Shown in pieces: positions 24,069 to 33,225 of a stretch of DNA of 40,000 nt. Both the position numbers and the translations under genes were made by a program. How positions within the stretch are numbered: position 1 is the stretch's first letter; each line of letters begins with the position of its first letter. Under the pieces are notes generated by a model. The model was not told the origin of the DNA. It made no database searches and saw only the letters and a list, made by a program, of their open reading frames with translations. Origin of the DNA: Deltaproteobacteria bacterium (GTDB lineage: Bacteria; Desulfobacterota; Binatia; UBA12015); contig VGTK01000026.1 in the NCBI GenBank assembly GCA_016874715.1, positions 1-40,000 of the forward strand. Direction: 5' to 3'.

Positions 24069-25043
24069 TCAGATGAACAGCGAGCTGATCGATTCCTCGT
24101 TGTGCGTTCGCCGAATCGCCTCGCCAATGAGCTGTGCCACCGAGAGAACCTTGACCTTCGGACACGCACGGGCCTTCTCGCCCAGGGCGATCGTGTCGGT
24201 CACGATGAGCTCCTTGATGTGCGACCGCTCCAGGCGCTCGATGGCCGGTCCGGACAGCACCGCGTGCGTGCACGCGGCGATGACCTCGTGCGCGCCCGCT
24301 TCGCGGGCGGCCGTGGCCGCGTTGCACAGGGTCCCCGCGGTGTCGACCATGTCGTCGACCAGGATCGCGAGACGCGAGCGCACCTCGCCGATGATGTGCA
24401 TCTCGGCAACCTCGTTGGGACCCGAGCGCCGCTTGTCGATGACCGCGAGGGCACCGTCGAGCCGCTTGGCGAAGGCGCGCGCACGCTCGACGCCACCGGC
24501 GTCGGGCGAGATGACCGTGCACGCCTCGCGGCCGATGCGGTCGCGCAGGTGCCGCAGCAGGACCGGCGTCGCGTAGAGGTTGTCGACCGGAATGTTGAAG
24601 AAGCCCTGAATCTGCCCGGCGTGCAGGTCCATCGTGAGAACGCGCGAGGCGCCGGCCGTCTCGATCAGGTCGGCCACCAGCTTCGCGCTGATCGGCGTGC
24701 GCGGCGCGACCTTGCGGTCCTGCCGCGCGTAGCCGTAGTACGGGACCACCGCGGTGATGCGCCCGGCCGAGGCGCGCTTCAGCGCGTCGAGCATGAGCAG
24801 CAGCTCCATCACGTGATCGTTGCCCGGCGTGGATGTCGACTGGATCACGAAGACGTCGCCACCACGCACGTTCTCCTGGATGTCGACGTTGATCTCGCCG
24901 TCGCTGAAGCGACGCGTCTCCACCGCTGCGACCGGAACGCCGAGGTAGGCGCAGATGTCGCGGGAGAGTGCCGGGTTCGAGCTGCCGGCGAAGATTTTGA
25001 TGGCGTCCTTGGCGATGTCGCCCCGCCGATTTTCGTCCATCAT
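24069..25043 (-). CDS. prs: Ribose-phosphate pyrophosphokinase
   Basis: Makes PRPP from ribose 5-phosphate and ATP. The 324-residue product is of normal length and has the N-terminal [23 protein letters not shown], the metal-binding [27 protein letters not shown], and the PRPP loop [12 protein letters not shown]. The start at 25043 is a double ATG. The enzyme supplies the substrate used by the apt-encoded enzyme here. It lies downstream of tRNA-Gln and upstream of the bL25 gene. Confidence 0.97.
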   Translation of the reverse strand: MMDENRRGDIAKDAIKIFAGSSNPALSRDICAYLGVPVAAVETRRFSDGEINVDIQENVRGGDVFVIQSTSTPGNDHVMELLLMLDALKRASAGRITAVVPYYGYARQDRKVAPRTPISAKLVADLIETAGASRVLTMDLHAGQIQGFFNIPVDNLYATPVLLRHLRDRIGREACTVISPDAGGVERARAFAKRLDGALAVIDKRRSGPNEVAEMHIIGEVRSRLAILVDDMVDTAGTLCNAATAAREAGAHEVIAACTHAVLSGPAIERLERSHIKELIVTDTIALGEKARACPKVKVLSVAQLIGEAIRRTHNEESISSLFI

Positions 25044-25081
25044 CAACGCGCCGGCTTCCCGTTCTCCCTCGCCATCTCGAG

Positions 25082-25154
25082 CTGGGCGGGAAGGATTCGA
25101 ACCTTCGAATGCCGGATCCAAAGTCCGGTGCCTTACCAACTTGGCGACCGCCCA
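25082..25154 (-). tRNA. tRNA-Gln (anticodon TTG)
   Basis: A 73-base cloverleaf. The acceptor TGGGCGG pairs with CCGCCCA, the anticodon stem CCGGA/TCCGG encloses CTTTGGA with anticodon TTG, and the T-arm encloses TTCGAAT. The discriminator is G and CCA is not encoded. It lies just upstream of prs, the arrangement seen in many deltaproteobacteria. Confidence 0.96.
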
Positions 25155-25305
25155 CGCAGGTCGATTGCCCCGGGCTTCTAGCGGTCTCCCGGAGAGCCTG
25201 CCAGAGGCCCGCCGGGAACCGTCGGGATACGAAACCCGCACGCGCCGTGCAAGAAGGGGTCGATTCGCCGTTGAAAACCCGGGGAGTCCCCGGATAAGCA
25301 CCTGC

Positions 25306-26160
25306 GTGACGTCTCCGAAGCCCGAGGATCTCGCCCGCGTCGCCGCTTCCGTCGCCAGGGACGCCGGGAATCTCATCCGCGATCGCTACGACGCGCCCAG
25401 GTCGATCGCGACGAAGTCCGCCTCGGTCGATCTCGTCACCGACACGGACCGCGCGGCCGAGCGACGGATCCTCGACGGCCTGCGCGCTGCCTACCCCGAC
25501 CACGCGATCCTCGCCGAAGAGACCGGTGCCGTCGACGGCCGCGACGACGGGCCCGGTATCTGCTGGGTCATCGACCCGCTCGATGGCACGACCAACTTTG
25601 CCCACGGGCTGCCCCACTTCGCGGTCTCGGTGGCCGCGGTCGAAGTGGTGCCGGGCGCGGCTCGGGCGTCGTCATTCGATGCCCGGGCGGCGCGCCCGCT
25701 GGCCGGTGCGGTCTTCGACCCCATGCGCGACGAGCTGTTCGTCGCCCACGACGGGGGCGTGACCACCCTCAACGGTCGAGCGGTTGCCGTGTCCGAGGAG
25801 GCCGACCTCGGGTCGAGCCTGCTCGCGACCGGATTCCCCTACGACCGTCGCGAGAACGCCGAGTTCTACCTCTCGTTCCTGCGCACGCTCATGGTCGGTG
25901 CGCGGGACGTGCGGCGCATCGGTGCGGCCGCGCTCGACCTGGCCTGGGTGGCGTGCGGCCGGGTGGACGGGTTCTGGGAATGGCGCCTCAAGCCATGGGA
26001 CGTCGCGGCGGGGAATCTGCTCGTCCGCTGCGCGGGGGGGCGCGTGACGGATTTCTCGGGCGGCGACCCGGGGGTCGACGCGAACCAGACGCTCGCGTCG
26101 AACGGCCACATCCACGCGGCGCTACTCGAGGTGTTCGGCGGTCGACCGGCACGCCCGTGA
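25306..26160 (+). CDS. suhB: Inositol monophosphatase family protein
   Basis: A magnesium-dependent phosphatase of 284 residues. It has ILAEETG (Glu71-Glu72), the metal-binding [19 protein letters not shown] (Asp90, Asp93) and the C-terminal GSAALDLA-like [20 protein letters not shown] then LKPWDVAAG. All metal ligands are present. Substrate could be inositol-1-phosphate, a sugar phosphate or PAP (the suhB name is only by family likeness). The GTG at 25306 is the first start in frame after the divergent tRNA-Gln and no clear ribosome binding site is seen. Confidence 0.9.
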   Translation: MTSPKPEDLARVAASVARDAGNLIRDRYDAPRSIATKSASVDLVTDTDRAAERRILDGLRAAYPDHAILAEETGAVDGRDDGPGICWVIDPLDGTTNFAHGLPHFAVSVAAVEVVPGAARASSFDARAARPLAGAVFDPMRDELFVAHDGGVTTLNGRAVAVSEEADLGSSLLATGFPYDRRENAEFYLSFLRTLMVGARDVRRIGAAALDLAWVACGRVDGFWEWRLKPWDVAAGNLLVRCAGGRVTDFSGGDPGVDANQTLASNGHIHAALLEVFGGRPARP

Positions 26161-26217
26161 CGAATCTCATCCCGCTCGTGGCGACCCGAACCGCCGTGTA
26201 GTAGGACGAACCCGCAT

Positions 26218-26289
26218 GCGCCCGTGGTGAAACGGATATCACGAGGGTCTCCGGAACCCTAAGTCCCAGTTCGATTCTGGGCGGGCGCA
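26218..26289 (+). tRNA. tRNA-Arg (anticodon CCG)
   Basis: A 72-base cloverleaf. Acceptor GCGCCCG pairs with CGGGCGC, the anticodon stem AGGGT/ACCCT encloses CTCCGGA with anticodon CCG, and the T-arm CCCAG/CTGGG encloses TTCGATT. The discriminator is A and CCA is not encoded. It lies between the inositol-phosphatase gene and mlaF. Confidence 0.96.
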
Positions 26290-26440
26290 TCTCCTCCCCT
26301 GCGCGAGGACCCTGCGCGACGATCCCTGGCCGGCGACACGCGGAAGACGGCCGTCCCGGCCGGGTTACTTGACGGCGGCGCGGTGCCCCCGAGCTTGGTA
26401 GCCGCCTGGTACCTCTGCTAGATCGATACAGATCTTTCGC

Positions 26441-27241
26441 ATGGACTCCGGATGCCCCGCAGCTCCGCCACACATCCTCTTCGAGGACGTGCACATGGCG
26501 TTCGACGACCGCGTCGTGCATCGCTCGCTCCGATGCTCGTTCGAGCGCGGTCGCATCTCCGTGATCCTCGGCGGTAGCGGCTCGGGCAAGAGCACGCTCC
26601 TGCGGCTGATCGGCGGGCTCGTCCGGCCGGACGCGGGTCGCATCCTCGTCGGCGGCAGCGACGTGACGCAGCTTTCCGACGAGCGCCTGTTCGAGGTCCG
26701 CTCGCGCATCGGCATGCTGTTCCAGCACGGGGCGCTCCTGGACTCGATGACGGTGTTCGACAACCTCGCCCTGCCGCTGCGCGAGCGCGGCCTCGGCAGC
26801 GAGATCGACATCGCCTCGCGAGTGCGGGAGCAGCTCGCCTCCGTGGGCCTCGACGATGTCGAGGCGCTGCTACCGGGCCAGCTCTCGGGTGGCATGCTGC
26901 GGCGCGCCGCCCTGGCGCGCGCGATGATCCTGCGTCCCGAGATTCTGCTGTGCGACGAGCCCTTCTCCGGCCTCGACCCGATCTCGCTGCGACGCATCGA
27001 GGCGCTCCTGGCCGGCATCAACGAGCGCTTCGGCACCACGCTGCTCGTCGTGTCGCACCACATCGCGTCCACCTTCCGGCTGGCCGACCAGGTGGTCTTG
27101 CTGCTGCCCGGACGGAGCGTCTCGGGACCTCCCGGCGAGCTGGCAGCGAGCGCCGATCGGGAGGTCTCCGGCTTCTTCGACGAAGGCTCGCCCCTGGAGT
27201 ACCGTCGCGGCCTGCACGAAGCCGCACGAGTGGGGCCCTGA
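26441..27241 (+). CDS. mlaF: Phospholipid ABC transporter ATPase MlaF
   Basis: Cytoplasmic ATPase of the Mla system, which moves glycerophospholipids between outer and inner membrane. The 266-residue protein has Walker A LGGSGSGKST, the MLFQHGALLDSMTVFDN segment with the FQHGALLDS pattern typical of MlaF/MkL, signature LSGGMLRRAALARA, and Walker B LLCDEPFSGLDP with the following H-loop SHHI. It starts the mlaFEDAC run, and the next ATG is one base after its stop. No Shine-Dalgarno sequence is clear. Confidence 0.95.
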   Translation: MDSGCPAAPPHILFEDVHMAFDDRVVHRSLRCSFERGRISVILGGSGSGKSTLLRLIGGLVRPDAGRILVGGSDVTQLSDERLFEVRSRIGMLFQHGALLDSMTVFDNLALPLRERGLGSEIDIASRVREQLASVGLDDVEALLPGQLSGGMLRRAALARAMILRPEILLCDEPFSGLDPISLRRIEALLAGINERFGTTLLVVSHHIASTFRLADQVVLLLPGRSVSGPPGELAASADREVSGFFDEGSPLEYRRGLHEAARVGP

Positions 27242-27242
27242 C

Positions 27243-28025
27243 ATGACGACCTTCGTACGCGAGGTCGGATTTCGCTCTCTCGGCATCCTCGCGCAGCTCG
27301 GCCGCATGCTGCTGTTCGCCCTGGCGATCGGACGCGCGACGCTGCTGCCACCCTATCGGCTGCGGCGCTACCTCGAGGAGATCCACAACCTCGGCGTGCT
27401 GTCTCTCGTGATCGTCTGCATCTCCGGGCTGGCAGTCGGCATGGTTCTCGGCCTGCAGGGCTACAACACGCTGGTTCGCTTCGGCGCCGCTGGCTCGCTC
27501 GGCGCCGTGGTGGGCCTGTCGCTGATCCGCGAGCTCGGCCCCGTCCTCACGGCGCTGCTCGTCATCGGCCGTGCCGGCTCGGCGACCGCCGCCGAGATCG
27601 CCTCGATGGTCACCACCGAACAGCTCGACGGGCTGCGCATGATGTCGATCGACCCGGTCGGGATCGTCGTCTCCCCGAAGGCGACGTCGATGGTCGTGGT
27701 GATGCCGATGCTCTGTGCGATGTTCATCCTTTTCGGCATCGCCGGCGCCTACTTCGTCGGCGTCACGCTGATGGGGCTCGATTCGGGCACGTTCCTCTCG
27801 AGCCTTTCTTCTTCCATCCGCTTCCGTGACGATATCGTCGGGAGCATGCTGAAAGCGTTGATCTTCGGATCTCTCGCCGGCTTGATCGCCACGTTCCGCG
27901 GCTACACCTCGGCCCCGACGGCAGCCGGAGTGAGCGCCGCGACGACATCAACCGTCGTCATCAGCTCGGTGGCTGTCCTGATCTGCGACTACTTCGTGAC
28001 TGCGCTCTGGGGGTTCGACATTTGA
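27243..28025 (+). CDS. mlaE: Phospholipid ABC transporter permease MlaE
   Basis: Inner-membrane permease of the Mla complex, 260 residues with several hydrophobic helices. The family motif ELGPVLTALLVIGRAGSATAAEI followed by MVTTEQLDGLRMM is clear, and the C-terminal half has SLAGLIATFRGY. It overlaps mlaD by one base (TGATG). It would work with the mlaF ATPase and the mlaD substrate-binding ring. Confidence 0.96.
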   Translation: MTTFVREVGFRSLGILAQLGRMLLFALAIGRATLLPPYRLRRYLEEIHNLGVLSLVIVCISGLAVGMVLGLQGYNTLVRFGAAGSLGAVVGLSLIRELGPVLTALLVIGRAGSATAAEIASMVTTEQLDGLRMMSIDPVGIVVSPKATSMVVVMPMLCAMFILFGIAGAYFVGVTLMGLDSGTFLSSLSSSIRFRDDIVGSMLKALIFGSLAGLIATFRGYTSAPTAAGVSAATTSTVVISSVAVLICDYFVTALWGFDI

Positions 28026-28489
28026 TGAGCCGATCGCCCATGCGGGACCTCGTGGCGGGCATCTTTGTGCTTGCCGGCATCGCCGCCATCGCCGTGCTGG
28101 CCTTCCGGGTCGGAGCAAGTCCTCTGCTCGACCAGGGCGGGCTGCGCATCTACGCGGTCTTCGACGAGACCGGCGGCCTCAAGCCGCGGGCCCCGGTCGA
28201 GATCGCCGGCGTCAAGGTCGGACAGGTGGCCGAGATCAGCCTCAGCCGGGACTTCCGCGCCCGCGTCGCTCTGGACCTGCGCGAGGGCCTCGAGCTTCCC
28301 ACCGACAGCAGCGCCTCGATCGTCACCGCCGGTGTTCTCGGCGACCGCTACGTGTCGCTTCAGCTGGGCGGCGACGACCGCGTGCTGGCCTCGGGCGAGG
28401 AGATCTCGTTCACCGAGTCGGCCGTCATCCTCGAGCGTCTGATCGGCAAGCTGGTCCACAACTCGGGCGTGAGCGGAGGCGGCCAGTGA
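28025..28489 (+). CDS. mlaD: MCE-domain protein MlaD
   Basis: A 154-residue inner-membrane-anchored periplasmic protein that forms a lipid-binding hexamer on MlaFE. One N-terminal helix (about residues 7-25) is followed by the MCE domain with FDETGGLKPRAPVEIAGVKV and GVLGDRYVSL. Normal length. The start at 28025 is the ATG overlapping the mlaE stop. Its own stop overlaps the GTG of mlaA by four bases. Confidence 0.95.
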   Translation: MSRSPMRDLVAGIFVLAGIAAIAVLAFRVGASPLLDQGGLRIYAVFDETGGLKPRAPVEIAGVKVGQVAEISLSRDFRARVALDLREGLELPTDSSASIVTAGVLGDRYVSLQLGGDDRVLASGEEISFTESAVILERLIGKLVHNSGVSGGGQ

Positions 28490-29322
28490 CCCCGCGCCTG
28501 CGGTACCGCATCACGGCACCTTGGCTGGCCGCGCTCGCCTGGCTCGCACCAGCGATGGTCGCGGGCTTCGCTCTGCCGGCGCCGGCGGCGGCGCAGGCCA
28601 CCATCCCCGAAGCGGCCGATGCAGCCACTGGCGAGAGCGCCGCGCCGGAGACGGTCGGCGACGATCCGTGGGAGCCGTTCAACCGGCCGATCTTCGCGTT
28701 CAACGAGGGTCTCGACCGCTGGTTGATCAAGCCCGTAGCCCAAGGCTGGGACACCGTGATGCCCCGGCCGGTTCAGGTCTCGATCGACAACTTCTTCGAC
28801 AACCTCAGGTTCCCCGCCCGCTTCGTCAACGACTTGCTGCAGGGCGAGCTCGATCCGGCCGCGGTGACTCTGTGCCGCTTCGTGGTCAACACCACTGCGG
28901 GGCTCGGCGGGTTCATCGACTGGGGCTCCGGCATGGGACTCCCAAGGCACAGTGCCGATTTCGGGCAGACCCTCGGACGCTGGGGCGTGCCGCCCGGCCC
29001 CTACCTCGTGTGGCCCGTGTTCGGCTCATCGAACCCGCGCGACACGGTGGGCATCGCGGCCGATTCGTATCTCGACATCTCCGCACTGTTCGGCGACCTC
29101 GCGACGCTCGCCACCGCTCGGGTCGTCCAGACCGTCAACACCCGCTCGCTGCTGCTCGACGAGGTCGACGCCGCGCGCGACGCATCGTTCGACTTCTACG
29201 TCGCCGTCCGTACCGCCTACATCGAGCGCCGCCAGCGTCTGATCCGCGGGATGTCGGACAGCGAGCGCGGCGACGACGAGCTCTACTTCCCCGACTATTC
29301 CGACCAGGAGGTTCTGCCGTGA
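28486..29322 (+). CDS. mlaA: MlaA/VacJ-family outer-membrane lipid transport protein
   Basis: A 278-residue protein extracting phospholipids from the outer leaflet. It has DDPWEPFNRPIFAFNEGLD, NFFDNLRFPARFVNDLLQG and the NTTAGLGGFID segment, diagnostic for the family. The signal peptide (hydrophobic to about residue 36, AAA-QA) has no cysteine, so it is not the lipoprotein typical of Escherichia coli MlaA. It could instead be soluble or embedded through its own helices. GTG start overlaps the mlaD stop, and the mlaC GTG overlaps its own stop. Confidence 0.93.
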   Translation: MTPRLRYRITAPWLAALAWLAPAMVAGFALPAPAAAQATIPEAADAATGESAAPETVGDDPWEPFNRPIFAFNEGLDRWLIKPVAQGWDTVMPRPVQVSIDNFFDNLRFPARFVNDLLQGELDPAAVTLCRFVVNTTAGLGGFIDWGSGMGLPRHSADFGQTLGRWGVPPGPYLVWPVFGSSNPRDTVGIAADSYLDISALFGDLATLATARVVQTVNTRSLLLDEVDAARDASFDFYVAVRTAYIERRQRLIRGMSDSERGDDELYFPDYSDQEVLP

Positions 29323-29969
29323 AGACCTGGGCGCCGCTGACGGTCGCACTCTTGCTCTGCTGGCTCGTCCCCGCGCCAGCGCAGGCCACGGCGCAGGACG
29401 CACGCGCGTTCGTGCAGCAGACCGCCGACGAAGTGCTGGTCGTGCTCAAGAACCAGGGCCTGTCGTCCGCCCAGAAGGTCGGCCGGATCGAGGACATCGC
29501 CTACGCGCGCTTCGACTTCGACACGATGGCGCGCCTCGTCCTGGCGCGCAACTGGAGCAAGCTCTCCCCGGAGCAGCAGAAGGAGTTCGTGCAGGAATTT
29601 CGCCGCCACCTTTCGGTCACGTACGGCAAGAACATCGAGAATTACCGCAACGAGACCATCACGATAACCGCCGACCGCGAGGAAGCGCGCGGAGACTGGA
29701 CCGTCAAGACCGAGATCGAGCGCTCCGGCGACGACATCCTCGTCGACTATCGCCTGCGCAAGGGCGACGGCCAGTGGAAGATCATCGACGTGACGATCGA
29801 GCGCGTGAGCCTCGTCGCGAACTTCCGCTCTCAGCTCCAGGACGTCGTCGCCAACAAGGGCGCAGACGAGATGCTGCGGATGCTGCGCGAGAAGAATGCC
29901 GCCGGGCAGAGCATCCTGCCGAACGACGGCAAGGTCTCCTCCGGCGACACCTCCGCCGGCGCTCCGTGA
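29319..29969 (+). CDS. mlaC: Periplasmic phospholipid shuttle MlaC
   Basis: A 216-residue periplasmic protein carrying lipids between MlaA and MlaD. A signal peptide (residues about 1-24, ending AQATAQDA) precedes the MlaC fold with FDFDTMARLVLARNW and LSPEQQKEFVQEFRRHLS, then GQWKIIDVTIERVSLV. AGGAGG precedes the GTG at 29319, which overlaps the mlaA stop. Last gene of the Mla operon. The convergent aldehyde dehydrogenase gene ends 12 nt away. Confidence 0.94.
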   Translation: MKTWAPLTVALLLCWLVPAPAQATAQDARAFVQQTADEVLVVLKNQGLSSAQKVGRIEDIAYARFDFDTMARLVLARNWSKLSPEQQKEFVQEFRRHLSVTYGKNIENYRNETITITADREEARGDWTVKTEIERSGDDILVDYRLRKGDGQWKIIDVTIERVSLVANFRSQLQDVVANKGADEMLRMLREKNAAGQSILPNDGKVSSGDTSAGAP

Positions 29970-29981
29970 TCGCCTGGCGCC

Positions 29982-31490
29982 TCAGCTGCGCCAGACGATG
30001 TGCTGCACCTCGGTGAACTCCTGCATTCCCCACACGCCGCCCTCGCGGCCGATTCCCGAGAGCTTGAAGCCGCCGAAGGGCGCGTTGGCGAGGTTTCCGC
30101 CGGCGTTGATCCAGACGTTCCCCGTCCGCAGCTGGCGGGCGATCTCGACGGCCTTCACCTGGTCCGTGCCGGTGATCATGGCCGCCAGCCCGTAGTCCGA
30201 GTCGTTCGCGATCCGGATCGCCTCGTCGACGTCGGAGTACGGCGTCACCGTCACCACCGGACCGAAGATCTCCTCCTGGGCGATCTTGAGGCGATTGTCG
30301 ACGTCCGCGAAGATCGTCGGCTCGAGGAAGTAGCCGGCGCCGAGCCCTGCCGGACGCTTGCCGCCCGTCACCAGCTTCGCCCCCTGGCGAATGCCGCTCT
30401 CGATGTGGGCTTCGATCGCAAGGCGACGCTCCTCACGCACGACCGGCCCCATGAGACAGGAGGGATCGGACGGGTTTCCGATCTTGACGATGTCGCGATT
30501 CCCGACGAAGGCCGCCATCTTCTCGACGGCCTCGTCGGCGATCGCCTTCGGTACGAGCACCCGCGTACCCATCGCGCAGCCCTGGCCCGAGTGGAAGAAC
30601 GTCGGGGCCGCGAGAGCCGGGGCCGCCATGTCGAGGTTGTCTCCGTCGAGGAGGATGTGCGCCGACTTGCCGCCGAGCTCGAGATGGACGCGGCGCAGAC
30701 GGTCGACCGCCGCAGCGAGGATCTGCCGTCCGACGACGATCGAGCCCGTGAAGCTGATCTTGTCCACCGCGGGATTGGAGACCAGCTCCTGTCCGATCTC
30801 GGCGCCCTGCCCGGTCACCCAGTTGATGACGCCCGGCGGCAGGTCCGCGACCTCCTCGATCAGCTTGGCGACCCAGAGGTTCACCAGCGGCCCGTAGGGC
30901 GAGGGCTTCACGATCATCGTGTTGCCGGTTGCGAGGGCGGGCCCGATCTTCTGGGCGAGCACGAATACCGGGAAGTTCCAGGTTGGAATCAGGCCGCACA
31001 CGCCGACGGGGGCGTTGTGCACCATGCTGGTGTTGTTCCAGCTGCCCATCGGCGACTGAATGGTGGGCGCGGGCAGCATCTGCTCGAAGGGGAACCGGAT
31101 GGCGAGGTCCGCGTAGGTGCGGAAGTGCCGGATCGGCCATTCGACCTGCGTATCGTGCGAGACCCAGCAGGCGCCTGCTTCCGCGATGAGGAGCTCACGC
31201 ATCTCCTCCTTGCGCGCCTCCATCGCGTCGGCGATCGCATGCAGCACGCGCGCGCGATCGCGCGGCGTGCTGCGGCGCCAGGCACCCTCCTCGAAGGCGC
31301 GACGTGCCGCCTCGATCGCCACCCGCATGTCCTCGCGACTCGCGTCGGGAGCGTGGCCGATGATCTCCTCGGTCGCTGGATTGGGGATCTCGTACGTGCG
31401 GCCACCGGTCGCCTCGACCCATCGCCCTCCGATGAGCATGCGATCCCATGCAAACTGCTTCGCGGCGCGCGGCTTTCCTGCGGACGTCAT
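29982..31490 (-). CDS. NAD(P)-dependent aldehyde dehydrogenase
   Basis: A 502-residue aldehyde dehydrogenase of the general family. The catalytic residues are present: Asn172 (TWNFP), Glu271 (LELGGKSA) and Cys305 (SGQGCAMGTR). The NAD-binding segment KPSPYGPLVN and the FTGSIVVGR turn are clear. The substrate cannot be deduced. It lies 138 nt after a crotonase-fold gene on the same strand, perhaps with a role in fatty or aromatic acid metabolism. That link is inference. Confidence 0.93.
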   Translation of the reverse strand: MTSAGKPRAAKQFAWDRMLIGGRWVEATGGRTYEIPNPATEEIIGHAPDASREDMRVAIEAARRAFEEGAWRRSTPRDRARVLHAIADAMEARKEEMRELLIAEAGACWVSHDTQVEWPIRHFRTYADLAIRFPFEQMLPAPTIQSPMGSWNNTSMVHNAPVGVCGLIPTWNFPVFVLAQKIGPALATGNTMIVKPSPYGPLVNLWVAKLIEEVADLPPGVINWVTGQGAEIGQELVSNPAVDKISFTGSIVVGRQILAAAVDRLRRVHLELGGKSAHILLDGDNLDMAAPALAAPTFFHSGQGCAMGTRVLVPKAIADEAVEKMAAFVGNRDIVKIGNPSDPSCLMGPVVREERRLAIEAHIESGIRQGAKLVTGGKRPAGLGAGYFLEPTIFADVDNRLKIAQEEIFGPVVTVTPYSDVDEAIRIANDSDYGLAAMITGTDQVKAVEIARQLRTGNVWINAGGNLANAPFGGFKLSGIGREGGVWGMQEFTEVQHIVWRS

Positions 31491-31628
31491 GGTGTCTCCT
31501 CGTCTCCGTGAAGAGGTCGTTCTCCCGCCGGATGAGGACCCGTGTCAACCGCACGATCAACGGCACGACGGATCGAGCCGGATCGGCAGGGGAATGCCCC
31601 GCATCGCTCGGCGTAGCCGGGCCGGGGG

Positions 31629-32432
31629 TCAGGCCGTCGGCCAGGCAGGGCGGCGCTTCTCGAGGAACGCGGCGATGCCTTCGCGCGCGTCCGGCGTCAG
31701 GGCGTTCTCGCACATCACGGCGGATGCGATCTCGTACGCCTCGCGCTCGGCTTGTCCGATCTGTCGATAGAAGGCCCGTTTGCCGAGGGCGATCGAGGTG
31801 CCGCTCGATGCCACGATCCTGTCGACGAGGATCTGGATGACGGAATCGATCTCGGACACGGGCGCGACACGATTCACGAGCCCCCACGCACACGCCGTGC
31901 GCGCATCGATCGGCTCCCCCGTGAGCAGCATCTCCATCGCGCGCTTGCGCCCGACCGACCGTACGACGGGCACCGCGGGCGTCGAGCAGAAGAAGCCGAT
32001 GTTGATGCCGGGCGTCGCGAAGGTCGCCGTGTCGGCAGCCACCGCCAGATCGCATGCTGCGACCAGCTGGCAGCCGGCCGCCGTTGCGATGCCGTGCACG
32101 CGCGCGATGACCGGCTGCGGAAGCTCCTGGATGCGAAGCATCACCTGGGCGCAGCGGGCGAAGAGGTCCTCGATCTGCTCGGCGGACGCCTCACGAATCT
32201 CGCGCAGATCGTGTCCGGCGCTGAACGCCGGCCCGTTGGCGGCGAGAACCACGACCCGCAGGTCCGGTCGGCGCGCACAGGTGTCGAGGGCGACCAGCAA
32301 CTCGTCCAGCACCGCGCGAGACAGCGCGTTGCGCTGGCCCGGCCGGTTCAGCGTGATGCGGGCCACCGGTCCGCTGGTGACGAGCACCTCGAGATTCCGA
32401 GCTGCTGCCTGTTCTTCCGGATTCTCAGACAT
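31629..32432 (-). CDS. Crotonase-fold (enoyl-CoA hydratase/isomerase family) protein, ECHDC3-like
   Basis: A 267-residue member of the crotonase family. The CoA and oxyanion-hole segments are visible (LNRPGQRNALS, FSAGHDLREI, TAAGCQLVAACDLAVA, GINIGFFCSTPAV). The two catalytic glutamates of hydratases are replaced, by Gln122 in AGCQLV and by Gly142 in TPGINIG. This pattern resembles ECHDC3-type proteins, whose reaction is not well defined. So a classic hydratase role is unlikely, while CoA-ester binding is likely. It lies upstream of the aldehyde dehydrogenase gene. Confidence 0.88.
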   Translation of the reverse strand: MSENPEEQAAARNLEVLVTSGPVARITLNRPGQRNALSRAVLDELLVALDTCARRPDLRVVVLAANGPAFSAGHDLREIREASAEQIEDLFARCAQVMLRIQELPQPVIARVHGIATAAGCQLVAACDLAVAADTATFATPGINIGFFCSTPAVPVVRSVGRKRAMEMLLTGEPIDARTACAWGLVNRVAPVSEIDSVIQILVDRIVASSGTSIALGKRAFYRQIGQAEREAYEIASAVMCENALTPDAREGIAAFLEKRRPAWPTA

Positions 32433-32939
32433 CGCCGTCCGGTCCGACGGAACGCGCTAGCACGGTTCGCGGCAGGACGACAGCGCGGGTACGCGAAAAC
32501 TCAACGAGCCACTAAGCGAATAAAGAGAAACAGTGGCAATCCAGGTTCTCAGGTGCGGGAAGCGGCCGATCGCCGGACCGGAGACTCGGCGGCCAGGTGC
32601 AGCCGCTCACCGTAAGTGCCGCACAACCCTGACCTCGCCTCCGACATCATCGCGATCCCGCAGCAGACCGTCGTCGGAAAGTGCTGTAGAGACGAGCGGA
32701 TAGGCTCGGGCGTGCAGGTCGCCCTGACCGGGTCCGGTAGGGATCCAGTGCTCGCGAACAGCGCTGCGGCGAGCACTCAGGTCGATGGAAACGGAGGCAA
32801 CGCGTCGAATGTTCGGCATCGAGATCACCCCGTGAGACTTTGCGTACGCTGCGAGAGAAGCAAGATCGAAGCCTACGGTAGTGCACAGCGCGGACCCAGG
32901 GGATCGACCGAACGGCGTCCGGTCAGGCGGCGGGGCGGG
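32433..32939. other. Intergenic region, no credible gene
   Basis: About 500 bp. There are open frames on both strands, including one at 32616-32987 with a CVRC pair, but none has a ribosome binding site, family features or good codon structure. An AT-rich patch at 32495-32530 upstream of the crotonase gene could hold its promoter, but I see no clear -35/-10 pair. Confidence 0.4.
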
Positions 32940-33173
32940 TCAGATCGATGCGGACGGGGCGGTCTCGCCGAAGACCAGCGACACTGACCTGCGTGGGATC
33001 GCGGCGCCTGCGCCGCGACATTCCGCGATGAGGGACTTGATGGTGCGATGACAGGTGCCGCAGCCGTCACCGGCCCCGCAGGCGTTGGTGACCTGCTGCC
33101 GGGTCCGTGCGCCGGCCTCGATACTCGCCCGCACACTCCTGTCCGAGACTCCCTGACACAGGCAAACGACCAT
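32940..33173 (-). CDS. bfd: Bfd-like [2Fe-2S] protein
   Basis: A 77-residue iron-sulfur protein like bacterioferritin-associated ferredoxin, which in other bacteria releases iron from ferritin stores. Cys4, Cys6 (CLC), Cys38 and Cys41 (CGTC) form the Bfd cluster pattern with the spacing CxC-x31-CxxC, within MVVCLCQGVSDRSVRASIEA and GCGTCHRTIKSLI. The ATG at 33173 was chosen over an upstream in-frame ATG at 33209 because it starts at the family N-terminus and has GGATGG before it. It has a C-terminal extension of about 25 residues. A Fur-like palindrome lies just upstream. No bacterioferritin gene is in the window. Confidence 0.85.
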   Translation of the reverse strand: MVVCLCQGVSDRSVRASIEAGARTRQQVTNACGAGDGCGTCHRTIKSLIAECRGAGAAIPRRSVSLVFGETAPSASI

Positions 33174-33193
33174 GATCCATCCAATGTCGGAAA

Positions 33194-33208
33194 TGAAAGT
33201 CAATTTCA
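33194..33208. promoter_or_regulatory. Fur-like 7-1-7 inverted repeat upstream of bfd
   Basis: TGAAAGTCAATTTCA is a 7-1-7 inverted repeat with one mismatched pair, agreeing with the TGATAAT-N-ATTATCA Fur consensus in 10 of 14 positions. It lies in an AT-rich patch that stands out from the GC-rich surroundings, about 20 bp upstream of the chosen ATG of bfd. Control by an iron regulator is plausible, not shown. Confidence 0.4.
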
Positions 33209-33225
33209 AGAGGATTTCGTGCCGG

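Noticed and set aside
26349..26375. CGGCC-GTCCC-GGCCG hairpin and a TTGACG after tRNA-Arg, considered as terminator and -35 box
   Set aside because: The T-run after the hairpin is poor and no -10 box lies at the right distance.
32616..32987. Possible small protein with a CVRC pair
   Set aside because: No ribosome binding site, overlaps the end of bfd, and no recognisable fold.
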